Notes: generated by a model not told the origin, from the sequence alone. Counted from the first letter of the stretch, positions 9,141 through 18,178 are shown. The stretch: DNA of 64,000 nt from Streptococcus canis (GCF_900636575.1 NZ_LR134293.1:741001-805000); one strand, 5' to 3'. Made by a program: numbers and translations.

Positions 9141-10103
9141 ATGACAAAAAAGAAAGTGCTAGTGACAGGCATCGTTCCTAAAGAAGGGCTTCAAAAATTG
9201 ATGGCCCAGTGTGAAGTAACCTATTCAGAGGATACCCCTTTTTCAAGAGAGTATGTCCTTGAACACCTCAAGGACTACGACGCTTGGTTATTGATGGGGC
9301 AAAAAGGGGATCGTGAAATGATTGATGCAGCTCAAAATCTGCAGCTGATTTCCTTAAATGCTGTTGGCTATGACCATGTTGATATTGCCTATGCCAAAGA
9401 AAAAGGGATTACCGTTTCGAATTCCCCTCAAGCTGTGCGGGTGCCTACGGCTGAAATGACCATCACGCTTATGATGGCTGCGGCCAAGCGCTTAGCTTTC
9501 TATGATAAGGTGGTAAGGCAAGGCGAATGGCTTGACCCAAGTGAACGTCGTTTCCAAGGGATGACCTTACAGGGAGCTACCTTGGGCATTTATGGGATGG
9601 GACGAATTGGGTTCACTGTGGCGGAATTTGCTAAGGCGCTGGGCATGAAGGTGGTTTACAATGATCTTTATCGCTTGCCACAAGAACGTGAAGAGGAACT
9701 AGGTGTTCACTTCCTTGACTTTGACCAATTAATAAGCCAAGCAGATGTGGTAAGCATACATGCTCCTTATTTGCCTTCGACCCATCATCAATTTAACAAA
9801 GATGTTTTCAGGGCGATGAAAAACCGCAGTTATCTGGTCAACGCTGCACGGGGACCTATTGTTTCCGAAGAAGATTTGGTCTGGGCTCTGAAAGAGGGAC
9901 AAATTGCTGGAGCTGGCTTAGATGTCTTTGAGTTTGAACCAGCTGTTTCTGAAGAACTTCGCCAGCTTGATAATGTCATCATGAGTCCGCATGCGGGAAC
10001 AGGAACGATTGAAGGCCGTATCACTCTAGCTGAGGAGGCTGCCAATAACATTCTCTCTTTCTTTGATGGAAAACCTATCAATGTGGTCAATGCATCACGT
10101 TAA
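9141..10103 (+). CDS. D-isomer-specific 2-hydroxyacid dehydrogenase
   Basis: NAD(P)-dependent oxidoreductase (320 aa) of the family that interconverts 2-keto acids and D-2-hydroxy acids. The Rossmann motif is TLGIYGMGRIG. The catalytic Arg (NAARGPIV), Glu (FEFEPAVSEEL) and His (MSPHAGTGT) are all present, so it should be active. Closest in type to glyoxylate/hydroxypyruvate or gluconate 2-reductases. AAAGGAGG precedes the ATG. In this operon it suggests that a sugar acid or its keto form is an intermediate. Confidence 0.9.
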   Translation: MTKKKVLVTGIVPKEGLQKLMAQCEVTYSEDTPFSREYVLEHLKDYDAWLLMGQKGDREMIDAAQNLQLISLNAVGYDHVDIAYAKEKGITVSNSPQAVRVPTAEMTITLMMAAAKRLAFYDKVVRQGEWLDPSERRFQGMTLQGATLGIYGMGRIGFTVAEFAKALGMKVVYNDLYRLPQEREEELGVHFLDFDQLISQADVVSIHAPYLPSTHHQFNKDVFRAMKNRSYLVNAARGPIVSEEDLVWALKEGQIAGAGLDVFEFEPAVSEELRQLDNVIMSPHAGTGTIEGRITLAEEAANNILSFFDGKPINVVNASR

Positions 10104-10118
10104 TCAAGCCTTGCTGGC

Positions 10119-10168
10119 TTAGAAAAATGGGTTTCTCATTTTTCTAAAGATAAATGTAAGCGCTTAAT
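10119..10168 (+). promoter_or_regulatory. Intercistronic hairpin and internal cre site
   Basis: A perfect 11-bp stem (TTAGAAAAATG against CATTTTTCTAA, 7-base loop, 10119-10147) with no T-run, followed by TGTAAGCGCTTAAT (10155-10168), a strong cre-like palindrome 20 bp before the transporter start. The pair could work as an RNA-processing point and a CcpA roadblock just upstream of the permease gene. Confidence 0.5.
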
Positions 10169-10187
10169 AAAATAAAAAGGTGAAACT

Positions 10188-11639
10188 ATGTTAGAAGCTT
10201 TACACAATTTTTTCAACGTCTTTGGTGCAGCCACGGTTGTGCCAGTAATGATTTTTATTGTCAGTCTTTTTTTAAAAGTCAATCCTAAACGTGCCTTCTT
10301 TTGTGCCTTGCGTGCAGGTGTCGGTTTGACTGGTTTTGGTTGGATTATTTCTGCCTTTGCACCAATGGTGACCAAGTATATTCAACAAATGGTTGACACG
10401 ACTGGGCTAAATTTGCCTATTGTAGATATTGGTTGGCAGGCTGGTTCCTTGACAGCCTTCTCTTCTGAAATTGGCCTGTCTTTCTTTGTCTTTGGCTTAC
10501 TAATCGAACTTGTTTTATTCCTAACTGGGATTACGCGTGTCTTTGTGCCATCAAATTTGTGGAATAATTTTGGTTACATGATTTGGGGAACCATGGCTTA
10601 TGCTGCAACAGGAAATTTTGTCTTATCCTTTGCCTTCATGGTCTTTGTCCTACTCTATTCACTTGTCATGTCAGAAGTTTTGGCAGATCGCTGGTCAGAA
10701 TACTACGGCGTCAAAAATGCCACGATTAATTCCATTCATAATATTGAAACCTTGATTCCTGCCTTGATCCTTGATCCCTTATGGAATTTACTTGGTATTA
10801 ATAAGGTCAAATTGAACCCTGAATCTCTTAAAACCAAGTTAGGTATCTTTGGTGAGCCAATGACCCTGGGCTTTATTCTAGGGGTGATTATTGGGGTGTT
10901 AGGCAGTCTCAAAAACCTCATGTCCATTGAAACTTGGGGTGGTATCTTATCCTTTGCTGTGGCTTTGGCTGCAGTGATGACTATTTTTCCGTTGATCACA
11001 GGGGTATTTGCCCAAGCCTTTGCCCCATTGGCAGAAGCTGTTGAACGCAACAAGAAAAAAGAAAATGCTGAAAGCTCTACCCTTTCTGACAAAAAACGCT
11101 GGTTTATTGCTGTTGATGATGGGGTAGGATTTGGTGAACCAGCTACTATTATTGCTGGGTTGGTTTTGGTTCCTATCATGGTAGTGATTTCCTTGATTTT
11201 GCCAGGAAACAAGGCACTCCCTGTGGTGGATTTGATTGCTATTCCTTTTATGATTGAGGCCATGATTGCAATAACGAGAGGCAATATTCTAAAAGCGATT
11301 TTAAATGGGATTGTTTGGTTTAGTTTAGGCCTCTACGCTGCCAGTGCTCTTGGTCCAATTTACACCGAAGCGGTTAAACAATTTGGCACTGCTCTGCCTG
11401 CTGGGGTTACCCTAATTATGAGCTTTAATCTCCTAGCTCATCCCTTAACGGCGCTTGTGCTCTTTGCTTGGATTTCTGGCAATCCAATTTATATTGGTCT
11501 CACCATTGTGACTTACTTGGCCTTCTTAGTGCTTTTACGGACAAGAAGAGAAGCTATTTACCGTTATTTGAAGGTCATGTCAGATAAAAACAGTGGTTTT
11601 GAAGGGTCTTGTGAAAAAATCTTTATTGCGGAAGATTAG
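10188..11639 (+). CDS. GatC-type (galactitol PTS EIIC family) transporter
   Basis: 483-residue permease with about ten to twelve membrane segments. Blocks such as NPKRAFFCALRAGVGLTGFGW and the central VDDGVGFGEPATIIAG identify the galactitol PTS EIIC (GatC) family. No EIIA or EIIB gene is found in this operon; the only PTS EIIA/EIIB genes in the window are ulaC and ulaB. With a cytoplasmic FGGY kinase two genes downstream, it may import free substrate without PTS phosphorylation, or borrow EIIA/EIIB from elsewhere. Substrate unknown; not necessarily galactitol. Confidence 0.85.
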   Translation: MLEALHNFFNVFGAATVVPVMIFIVSLFLKVNPKRAFFCALRAGVGLTGFGWIISAFAPMVTKYIQQMVDTTGLNLPIVDIGWQAGSLTAFSSEIGLSFFVFGLLIELVLFLTGITRVFVPSNLWNNFGYMIWGTMAYAATGNFVLSFAFMVFVLLYSLVMSEVLADRWSEYYGVKNATINSIHNIETLIPALILDPLWNLLGINKVKLNPESLKTKLGIFGEPMTLGFILGVIIGVLGSLKNLMSIETWGGILSFAVALAAVMTIFPLITGVFAQAFAPLAEAVERNKKKENAESSTLSDKKRWFIAVDDGVGFGEPATIIAGLVLVPIMVVISLILPGNKALPVVDLIAIPFMIEAMIAITRGNILKAILNGIVWFSLGLYAASALGPIYTEAVKQFGTALPAGVTLIMSFNLLAHPLTALVLFAWISGNPIYIGLTIVTYLAFLVLLRTRREAIYRYLKVMSDKNSGFEGSCEKIFIAED

Positions 11640-11659
11640 ATTTAGTGGAGGAAAGAAAA

Positions 11660-12649
11660 ATGAAAAAAATCGATGGGCATGCTCATATTGTCAACACCAT
11701 TGCAGGGTTTAATGGCAAAGGCCGCTTGAATGCAGTTGGAAATGGTTATGCGATTTGGGACGATGGGGATTTGATCAAACTAATCCCAGATGGTTATGGA
11801 GATGACGCTTTTACTGCAGAATCTTTTTTACAATTTATGGATGCTAATGAGGTAGAAAAGGCTGTTATTCTCCAAGGACATCTCAATGGTTATCAAAATT
11901 ACTATACTCATCTGGCGATTAAAAGATACCCTGAGCGCTTTACAGGAGCCTTTTCAGTGGATCCCTTTGCTGACAATGCCATGCAGATTGTCCAACGTCA
12001 TGTGGAAGTCCTAGGTTTTCGAGCTATCAAGTTTGAAATTAGTCAAGGTGGTGGCATTCATGGCTATCGAGGTCAAAAAACACCATTTCGTTTGGATACC
12101 GATCCGCATGTGAGCCGTATCTTGACCTACTTGCTAGAATACCCAGGTTTTGTCGTGACAGTGGATTATGGAAATTGGGATCAAATCAGCCATCAGCCAG
12201 ATGCTATTGCTAATCTTGCCCGCCTACACCCAAGTCTTGACTTTGTGGTTTGCCATTTGTCATTCCCCCATGCAGACACTCCAAATCGCTTGCGAGCAGA
12301 GCTCAGCATGTGGAAGGACTTGGACAATATCTACACAGATATTTCAGCTATCCAAGACATAGATAGCCCAGACAAATTTCCATTCCCTAAGGCTGAAAAG
12401 AATGTGCGCATTGCCAAAGAGGTTCTAGGAGCTAAACGCATCATTTGGGGGACAGATTCGCCTTGGTCTGCGACCTTTAACACTTATGAGGAATTGGCGA
12501 CCTGGCTAGAACATGTTGCTATTTTCACACCAGAAGAATTAGAAGATGTGCTTTATCACAATGCAGAACGTGTTTACTTCAAGCCGTCTGCTGTTGAAGC
12601 CAATCGCAAGGCTGTCGATCCTGTCACCAAAGAACTAGGCTTGTATTAA
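11660..12649 (+). CDS. Metal-dependent hydrolase, amidohydrolase-2 family
   Basis: TIM-barrel hydrolase (329 aa). Metal ligands are visible as GHAHIV (HxH) at the N-terminus, a Lys in AIKFEISQGG, His in VVCHLSFPHA and the C-terminal Asp in WGTDSPWS. The family includes sugar lactonases, 2-pyrone-4,6-dicarboxylate hydrolase and decarboxylases. The ATG at 11660 is chosen because GGAGG lies just before it; an in-frame GTG 15 bp earlier overlaps that site. In this operon a lactone-opening role is a reasonable guess. Confidence 0.85.
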   Translation: MKKIDGHAHIVNTIAGFNGKGRLNAVGNGYAIWDDGDLIKLIPDGYGDDAFTAESFLQFMDANEVEKAVILQGHLNGYQNYYTHLAIKRYPERFTGAFSVDPFADNAMQIVQRHVEVLGFRAIKFEISQGGGIHGYRGQKTPFRLDTDPHVSRILTYLLEYPGFVVTVDYGNWDQISHQPDAIANLARLHPSLDFVVCHLSFPHADTPNRLRAELSMWKDLDNIYTDISAIQDIDSPDKFPFPKAEKNVRIAKEVLGAKRIIWGTDSPWSATFNTYEELATWLEHVAIFTPEELEDVLYHNAERVYFKPSAVEANRKAVDPVTKELGLY

Positions 12650-12660
12650 AATGATTAGGG

Positions 12661-12685
12661 GTTTGGGACAAAAAGGGTCCCAAAC
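12661..12685 (+). terminator. Intra-operon hairpin, weak terminator or attenuator
   Basis: GTTTGGGAC pairs with GTCCCAAAC (9 bp), followed by a broken T-run. It lies between the amidohydrolase and kinase genes and could lower expression of the last two genes. Confidence 0.5.
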
Positions 12686-12797
12686 TTATTTTGTCAAGTG
12701 AGGTAACCTGCTCAAGGCTAAAAGATAATGGTATCGGTTGCCTTTGAAAGGTCCGGTTTGGCTCTTGGTTTCTGATTTGACGATGAAAGGATAAAAG

Positions 12798-14330
12798 ATG
12801 CGCTACTTTTTAAGTATTGACTATGGGGGAACCACCACAAAAGCGATTTTATTTGATGACAAGGGCAAAGAAATTGCTATTTCCTCCTTTCCCACCTTGA
12901 AAATAGAAGACAGACCTGGTTTCAGAGAAATTGATTTAGAGGCTCTCTGGCATGCTATTGGTGCGTCCATTAAGGACCTTATTATCACATCAGACATTGA
13001 TAGCTCCGCTATTGCAGCTGTTATTCCCATCGGTCATGGGAAAGGGCTATATCTGCTAGATAAGCAACAAGCTATTTTTTGTCATGGCATTTTATCCACA
13101 GATGAACGAGCCAACGACTTAGCAAAAACATTTGAAGCTAAGCTAGATGAACTTTGGCCAATGACTCAACAACATGTCGTTGGGGTTCAAGCTCCTGTTT
13201 TGCTACGATGGTTGAAAGAGCATGATAGGGCTTCTTATGAGCAGATCGGTTGGGTTTTGTCAGCCAAAGATTTTATTCGTTTTCAATTAACGGGCAAGGT
13301 GAATCAAGAATATGGTGATGCTTCAGGCAATCATTGGATTCATTTTCAAACAGGGACTTATGACCCAGCTATTCTCAGTTTTTTTGATATTGAGGAGATG
13401 GCTCAAGCCTTGCCTGAATTGGTGGACTGTGCGGATATGGTTGGAGGAGTATCCAAAGAGGCCGCAAACCTGACTGGTTTAACAGAAGGGACCCCAGTTC
13501 TCGGTGGTCTGTTTGACATTGATGCCTGTGCCATCGGTTCAGGAGTTCTTGATGATCAGACCTTCAGTTTGATTTCTGGCACTTGGAATATTAATGCCTA
13601 TCCAAGCAAACAAGCCGCTAGCCAAGCCAGTGGCCACATGAATTCGTATTTTCCCAACCGTGATTATTTGATTGAGGCCAGCAGTCCAACGTCTGCTGGA
13701 AATCTTGATGCTATCTTAACAATGTTGATGGCAGAAGAAATACGAACCATTAAAGAACAAGGGCGTGAATCTATTTATGATACCTTGGAAACCTTTCTGG
13801 AAAACACAGACGCCGCCTATAATGACCTTATTTTCTTACCCTTTTTATATGGGAGCAATGTTTCTTCAGACGCTAAAGCCTGCTTTTTTGGATTGAGCAC
13901 GCGGACCACCAAGTCACACCTTTTACGGGCGGTTTATGAAGGGATTGCTTTTGCTCACAAGAAGCATATTGATCAGCTAATCCTAGCCAAGGGCTCAGCA
14001 CCTAAGGTTATTCGAATGACCGGTGGGGCAACGCATTCAAAGGCTTGGGTGCAACTGTTTGCAGATGTGCTCCAGCTGCCAATTGAGACTGTATCGGGTA
14101 GTGAACTTGGAGGTCTCGGAGGTGCTTTGATTGCCAAGGCATCTTTGGATAGCCTTTCCTTAGACGAGGTTGTGGCCGACATGGTAAGGGTCAAGGAGAC
14201 CTATTATCCAAACCAAGAGCAAGGCAAGTATTACCAGCAAAAATATGACCTCTATCAGCAGTTAGTCACCGTGATGGGGCCAGCCTGGCAATCTTTAGCT
14301 GCCCTGTCGACTTTGTCACAAGAAGGTTAG
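12798..14330 (+). CDS. FGGY-family carbohydrate kinase
   Basis: 510-residue ATP-dependent sugar kinase of the xylulokinase/gluconokinase/glycerol kinase family. The N-terminal phosphate loop is SIDYGGTTTKAILFD; the second ATPase domain contains MTGGATHSKAWVQLFADVL and ELGGLGGALIAKA. The usual length of the family is matched, so it is probably intact. It would phosphorylate the imported substrate or an intermediate of the operon's pathway. Substrate specificity cannot be read from the sequence. Confidence 0.88.
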   Translation: MRYFLSIDYGGTTTKAILFDDKGKEIAISSFPTLKIEDRPGFREIDLEALWHAIGASIKDLIITSDIDSSAIAAVIPIGHGKGLYLLDKQQAIFCHGILSTDERANDLAKTFEAKLDELWPMTQQHVVGVQAPVLLRWLKEHDRASYEQIGWVLSAKDFIRFQLTGKVNQEYGDASGNHWIHFQTGTYDPAILSFFDIEEMAQALPELVDCADMVGGVSKEAANLTGLTEGTPVLGGLFDIDACAIGSGVLDDQTFSLISGTWNINAYPSKQAASQASGHMNSYFPNRDYLIEASSPTSAGNLDAILTMLMAEEIRTIKEQGRESIYDTLETFLENTDAAYNDLIFLPFLYGSNVSSDAKACFFGLSTRTTKSHLLRAVYEGIAFAHKKHIDQLILAKGSAPKVIRMTGGATHSKAWVQLFADVLQLPIETVSGSELGGLGGALIAKASLDSLSLDEVVADMVRVKETYYPNQEQGKYYQQKYDLYQQLVTVMGPAWQSLAALSTLSQEG

Positions 14331-14341
14331 AAAGAAAAAAT

Positions 14342-15109
14342 ATGTTTGAACAAGAAAAGCTTATTATTAATAGTATTGTCTTTAAGGAGGCCTTGGAAGC
14401 AGGAATTTCGCAGAGTGATCTTTTAGACCAAGTGCACTCCTTAGGTTTTAAACGCTTTGAAGTTCGTCGGGAATTTTTGAGGGATATTCCCCAAGAATTA
14501 GGACTTTTAAAAGCCAAAGCCAATCAACTTGGGCTGGCGCTTTTTTACAGTGTCAATGAAGACTTGCTCGTCGAAGGAAGGATCAATCCGAGCTTGGATG
14601 CTTTGTTACAGGAAACACAAGTCTTGCAAGCGCCCTTTTTGAAACTTAATATTGGTGATGCTAGTCGTCTAACTTCCAAAACGTTATCCCCCATAGCAGG
14701 ATTTTTACCAGCAGGTATGCAACTTCTGGTGGAAAATAACCAAGACCCTAAGGGAGCGAGTTTAGCTAATTGTGTTCGGTTTATGACCTTGGCTAGCCAG
14801 ACAGGCTTGCCTATCCATTTTGTCTTTGACACGGCTAATTGGGCATTCGTTGGGGAGTCTATTTCGCAAGCAGTTATTCAGATGAGCCCGTTCACCACTT
14901 ATCTCCACTGCAAAAATTACCAGCAACACAGCACAGGTTTGGAAATGAGTACTTCTTTATTGGAGGGGGAACTAGATATTACCAGTCTGATCCAGCAATT
15001 TCCCAACGCTATATACCTAGCCTTAGAATACGCTACTAGCAAGGAAGAACTCTTGGCTGACGCGAGACATCTGACTCAGCTTTGCTCAAGGTTTCTTTAC
15101 AGCCGTTAG
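14342..15109 (+). CDS. Sugar-phosphate isomerase/epimerase, AP-endonuclease-2 TIM barrel
   Basis: 255 residues resembling xylose-isomerase-like TIM-barrel enzymes. Blocks supporting this are the FKRFEVRREFL opening, LLVENNQDPKG (Glu), HFVFDTANWAFVGE (Asp), YLHCKNYQ (His/Lys) and LALEYA (Glu), a plausible metal-binding set. It starts 11 bp after the kinase stop, completing the operon. A sugar epimerase or isomerase acting just before or after the kinase is the likely role. Confidence 0.8.
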   Translation: MFEQEKLIINSIVFKEALEAGISQSDLLDQVHSLGFKRFEVRREFLRDIPQELGLLKAKANQLGLALFYSVNEDLLVEGRINPSLDALLQETQVLQAPFLKLNIGDASRLTSKTLSPIAGFLPAGMQLLVENNQDPKGASLANCVRFMTLASQTGLPIHFVFDTANWAFVGESISQAVIQMSPFTTYLHCKNYQQHSTGLEMSTSLLEGELDITSLIQQFPNAIYLALEYATSKEELLADARHLTQLCSRFLYSR

Positions 15110-15175
15110 GTGCCAAGTCGCTAAAATCGTGCTAAAATAGACAAGGATGGAGTTTTAGGGAGGAGGTTTGGAACA

Positions 15176-16822
15176 ATGATGATTTTGGATAAAAAGAGTT
15201 ATGATTTGCTCTCTTATTTGCTCAAGTTAGAAGCGCCTGAGACGGTTATGGCTATCTCGCAGGCCCTGAACCAGTCGCGTCGTAAAGTCTATTACCAGCT
15301 TGACAAAATAAATGAGGCTCTGCCTGATGAGGTTGAGCGGATTATCTCTTATCCTAGAATCGGTATTCTTTTAAGTGATGCTCAAAAAGCTGCTTGCCGT
15401 TTATTGTTAGAAGAAGTGACTGATTACAATTATGTCATGAAAAGTGATGAGCGAAGGCGTCTATCTTCGATTTATATTGCAGTTTCCACTGAGCGCGTGA
15501 CCATTGACAAACTCATGCAGATCAACGATGTGTCCCGTAACACCATTTTAAATGACCTGACTGAGTTAAGGGAGGAACTGGAAGACAAACAGTACAAGAT
15601 CCAGCTTCATGTCACTAAGGCAAGAGGGTATTATTTTGATTGTCACCCCATGGCCTTAATTCAATACCTTTATAAGGTGTTGGTGGATGTTTATCAAGGG
15701 GGAAATAGTAGTTTTATTGATATGTTTGACCGCAAGCTGTCAGAAATGCAGGGCTTTTCAGTCTATTTTTCAAAGGATATTTTAACCTATTTCCACGAAT
15801 ATCTCTTTTTATCACAGGCTAGCTTAGGAAAAACCATTAATAGTCAAGATAGCCAGTTTATGTTGCAAATCTTACCCTACATGCTTTTGAGCTATCGCAA
15901 CATGAGGCTTAATTCGGACGTCAAAAATGCCCTCAAAAAGGATTTTAACTTGATTTGGAAACGCAAAGAATACCAAATTGCTCAAGAATTAGCCAGTGAG
16001 CTCTACCAGAATTTCAAACTCCATTTGGATGACATCGAAGTGAGTATGGTGGCCATGCTCATGCTGTCTTTCCGAAAAGACCAAGACCGTCATGTGGAAA
16101 GTCAAGATTATGATGACATGCGGGCCACCATCAGTCATTTTATTGACCAGTTGGAGAGCTGCTATCAGTTGTACTTTATCCATAAACAAGAGTTGTTGAA
16201 GCAGTTGACGACCCACTGTAAGGCACTCATTTACCGTAAAGCTTATGGAATCTTTTCAGTCAATCCGCTAACAGATCATATCAAAGAAAAATACGAAGAA
16301 TTGTTTGCTATGGCGCAATCCTGTGCGACTATTTTAGAAAAAGACTGGGGTATTAGTTTAACGGATGATGACGTGGCCTACTTGACCATTCATTTGGGAG
16401 GAGAGCTGCGCAACAACAAGGCGGATCAAGATAAGACTAAATTGGTTATTGTGTCTGATGATGGTATTGGTATCCAAAAACTCCTGCTCAAACAGTGCCA
16501 GCGGTATCTAGCCAACGGGCAGATTGAAGCTGTTTTTACAACAGAGCAATACCAGAGTGTCTATGACCTCTTGTCGGTGGATATGATTGTGGCCACAACA
16601 GACGCCTTGGACACTAAGCTTCCGATGCTTATCGTTAATCCTATTTTAAGTGATGATGATATTATCAAGCTCATTCGCTTTTCCAAGCAGGGGCGTCTGA
16701 CCGAGCATTCACGCTTTTCCACTGAGTTGGCCAAGGCAATCGAGGCAGTTGTCAAAGATGAATCAGACCGCTATGCGCTGACTTCTAAAATTGAAAAACT
16801 CATTCACCGCGAGCTGTTGTGA
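15176..16822 (+). CDS. PRD-containing transcriptional activator of the ascorbate regulon (UlaR-like)
   Basis: 548-residue multidomain regulator of the BglG/MtlR type. It has an N-terminal HTH (residues about 5-60), a second HTH (about 85-150), two PTS regulation domains (about 170-400, with AYLTIHLGGELRNN in the second) and an EIIB-like domain (VIVSDDGIGIQKLL, about 425-510) in which the usual phospho-cysteine position is not Cys. GGGAGGAGG precedes the ATG; a second ATG follows immediately. It lies directly upstream of ulaG, and an identical promoter module precedes ulaG and ulaA, so control of ascorbate use by PTS-dependent phosphorylation is likely. Confidence 0.85.
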   Translation: MMILDKKSYDLLSYLLKLEAPETVMAISQALNQSRRKVYYQLDKINEALPDEVERIISYPRIGILLSDAQKAACRLLLEEVTDYNYVMKSDERRRLSSIYIAVSTERVTIDKLMQINDVSRNTILNDLTELREELEDKQYKIQLHVTKARGYYFDCHPMALIQYLYKVLVDVYQGGNSSFIDMFDRKLSEMQGFSVYFSKDILTYFHEYLFLSQASLGKTINSQDSQFMLQILPYMLLSYRNMRLNSDVKNALKKDFNLIWKRKEYQIAQELASELYQNFKLHLDDIEVSMVAMLMLSFRKDQDRHVESQDYDDMRATISHFIDQLESCYQLYFIHKQELLKQLTTHCKALIYRKAYGIFSVNPLTDHIKEKYEELFAMAQSCATILEKDWGISLTDDDVAYLTIHLGGELRNNKADQDKTKLVIVSDDGIGIQKLLLKQCQRYLANGQIEAVFTTEQYQSVYDLLSVDMIVATTDALDTKLPMLIVNPILSDDDIIKLIRFSKQGRLTEHSRFSTELAKAIEAVVKDESDRYALTSKIEKLIHRELL

Positions 16823-16843
16823 GTGTCGACATATCAAAAAAGG

Positions 16844-16890
16844 TACCTCAGTTTTTCTATGACGTAGAAAAAACATAACTGAGGTTTTTA
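16844..16890 (+). terminator. Terminator of the PRD regulator gene
   Basis: ACCTCAG pairs with CTGAGGT, with an inner TTTCTA/TAGAAA stem, followed by Ts. Confidence 0.8.
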
Positions 16891-16987
16891 GTATGCCCTG
16901 AGAAAATAGCAGGGCAGTTGCTTGCTTATCGAGAGTTCTTTCTATGATGTGCTTTCCTTGCAGATTATGACTTCAAATCCAGTCCAT

Positions 16988-17047
16988 TTTTGAACACAGA
17001 ACTGTGTGACACTTGGTCTTTTTATCAGTGTTAAGAAAGTCTATACT
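16988..17047 (+). promoter_or_regulatory. ulaG promoter/operator module shared with ulaA
   Basis: TTTTGAACAC-N5-TGTGTGA and TTGGTCTTTTT, with the -10 TATACT at 17042-17047. Every block is at the same spacing as in the ulaA promoter at 1619-1678. The sequences between the blocks differ, so conservation is confined to the presumed protein-binding positions. Confidence 0.65.
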
Positions 17048-17086
17048 TAACTTATAGAAAAGAAGAATAATCTCGGAGGAAATCTA

Positions 17087-18178
17087 ATGGCTAAAGTACA
17101 AGATATTACACGTGAATCATGGATTCTTAGCACATTCCCAGAATGGGGCACTTGGTTAAACGAAGAAATCGAAGAAGAAGTGGTGCCAGACGGCAACTTT
17201 GCCATGTGGTGGTTAGGCAACTGTGGTGTTTGGATTAAAACGCCTGGCGGTGCGAATGTTGTCATGGACTTGTGGTCTGCGCGTGGTAAGTCAACTAAAA
17301 AAGTCAAAGACATGGTGCGCGGTCATCAGATGGCCAATATGGCAGGTGTGCGTAAATTGCAACCAAACCTTAGAGCACAGCCAATGGTTATTGACCCATT
17401 CATGATTAACGAATTGGACTACTATTTGGTTTCTCACTACCATAGTGACCATATTGATATCAATACTGCGGCAGCCATTATCAACAATCCAAAACTTGAC
17501 CATGTTAAATTTGTAGGCCCTTACGAATGTGGCGAAATTTGGAAAAAATGGGGTGTGCCAGAAGACCGTATCATGATTTTGAAACCAGGCGATAGCTTTG
17601 AATTTAAAGACATGAAAGTGACAGCTGTCGAATCCTTTGACCGTACTTGCTTGGTGACTCTTCCGGTTGAAGGTGCTGATGCTCAAGGTGGTGAGTTAGC
17701 AGGACTAGCAGTGACAGACGAAGAGATGGCTCGTAAGGCTGTTAACTATATTTTTGAAACCCCTGGCGGAACCATTTACCACGGTGCTGACTCACACTTC
17801 TCAAACTACTTTGCTAAACATGGCCGTGACTACAAGATTGACGTTGCTTTGAACAACTATGGGGAAAACCCAATCGGCATTCAAGATAAGATGACTTCTA
17901 TCGACTTGCTTCGTATGGCAGAAAATCTCCATGCCAAAGTCATCATTCCAGTCCACTACGATATCTGGTCAAATTTCATGGCATCCACAGATGAAATTCT
18001 TGAATTGTGGAAAATGCGTAAGGAACGTCTTCAATACGATTTCCACCCATTTATCTGGGAAGTTGGTGGTAAATACACTTACCCACAAGATCAAAACCGT
18101 ATCGAATACCATCACCCACGTGGCTTTGACGATTGCTTCTTAGAAGACTCAAATATTCAATTTAAGGCCCTTCTTTAA
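17087..18178 (+). CDS. ulaG: L-ascorbate-6-phosphate lactonase
   Basis: Metallo-beta-lactamase-fold hydrolase (363 aa) that opens the lactone ring of L-ascorbate-6-phosphate to give 3-keto-L-gulonate-6-phosphate, the substrate of UlaD. The metal-binding motif is SHYHSDHIDINTAA, with GADSHFSNYF and IIPVHYDIWSNFM providing later ligands. GGAGG precedes the ATG. It is about 10 kb from the other ula genes but shares their promoter module and so probably their control. Confidence 0.95.
   Translation: MAKVQDITRESWILSTFPEWGTWLNEEIEEEVVPDGNFAMWWLGNCGVWIKTPGGANVVMDLWSARGKSTKKVKDMVRGHQMANMAGVRKLQPNLRAQPMVIDPFMINELDYYLVSHYHSDHIDINTAAAIINNPKLDHVKFVGPYECGEIWKKWGVPEDRIMILKPGDSFEFKDMKVTAVESFDRTCLVTLPVEGADAQGGELAGLAVTDEEMARKAVNYIFETPGGTIYHGADSHFSNYFAKHGRDYKIDVALNNYGENPIGIQDKMTSIDLLRMAENLHAKVIIPVHYDIWSNFMASTDEILELWKMRKERLQYDFHPFIWEVGGKYTYPQDQNRIEYHHPRGFDDCFLEDSNIQFKALL

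Noticed and set aside
10736..11284. 182-codon minus-strand open frame inside the GatC-type gene
   Set aside because: Shadow frame of a clearly coding membrane protein on the plus strand; no ribosome site or homology.
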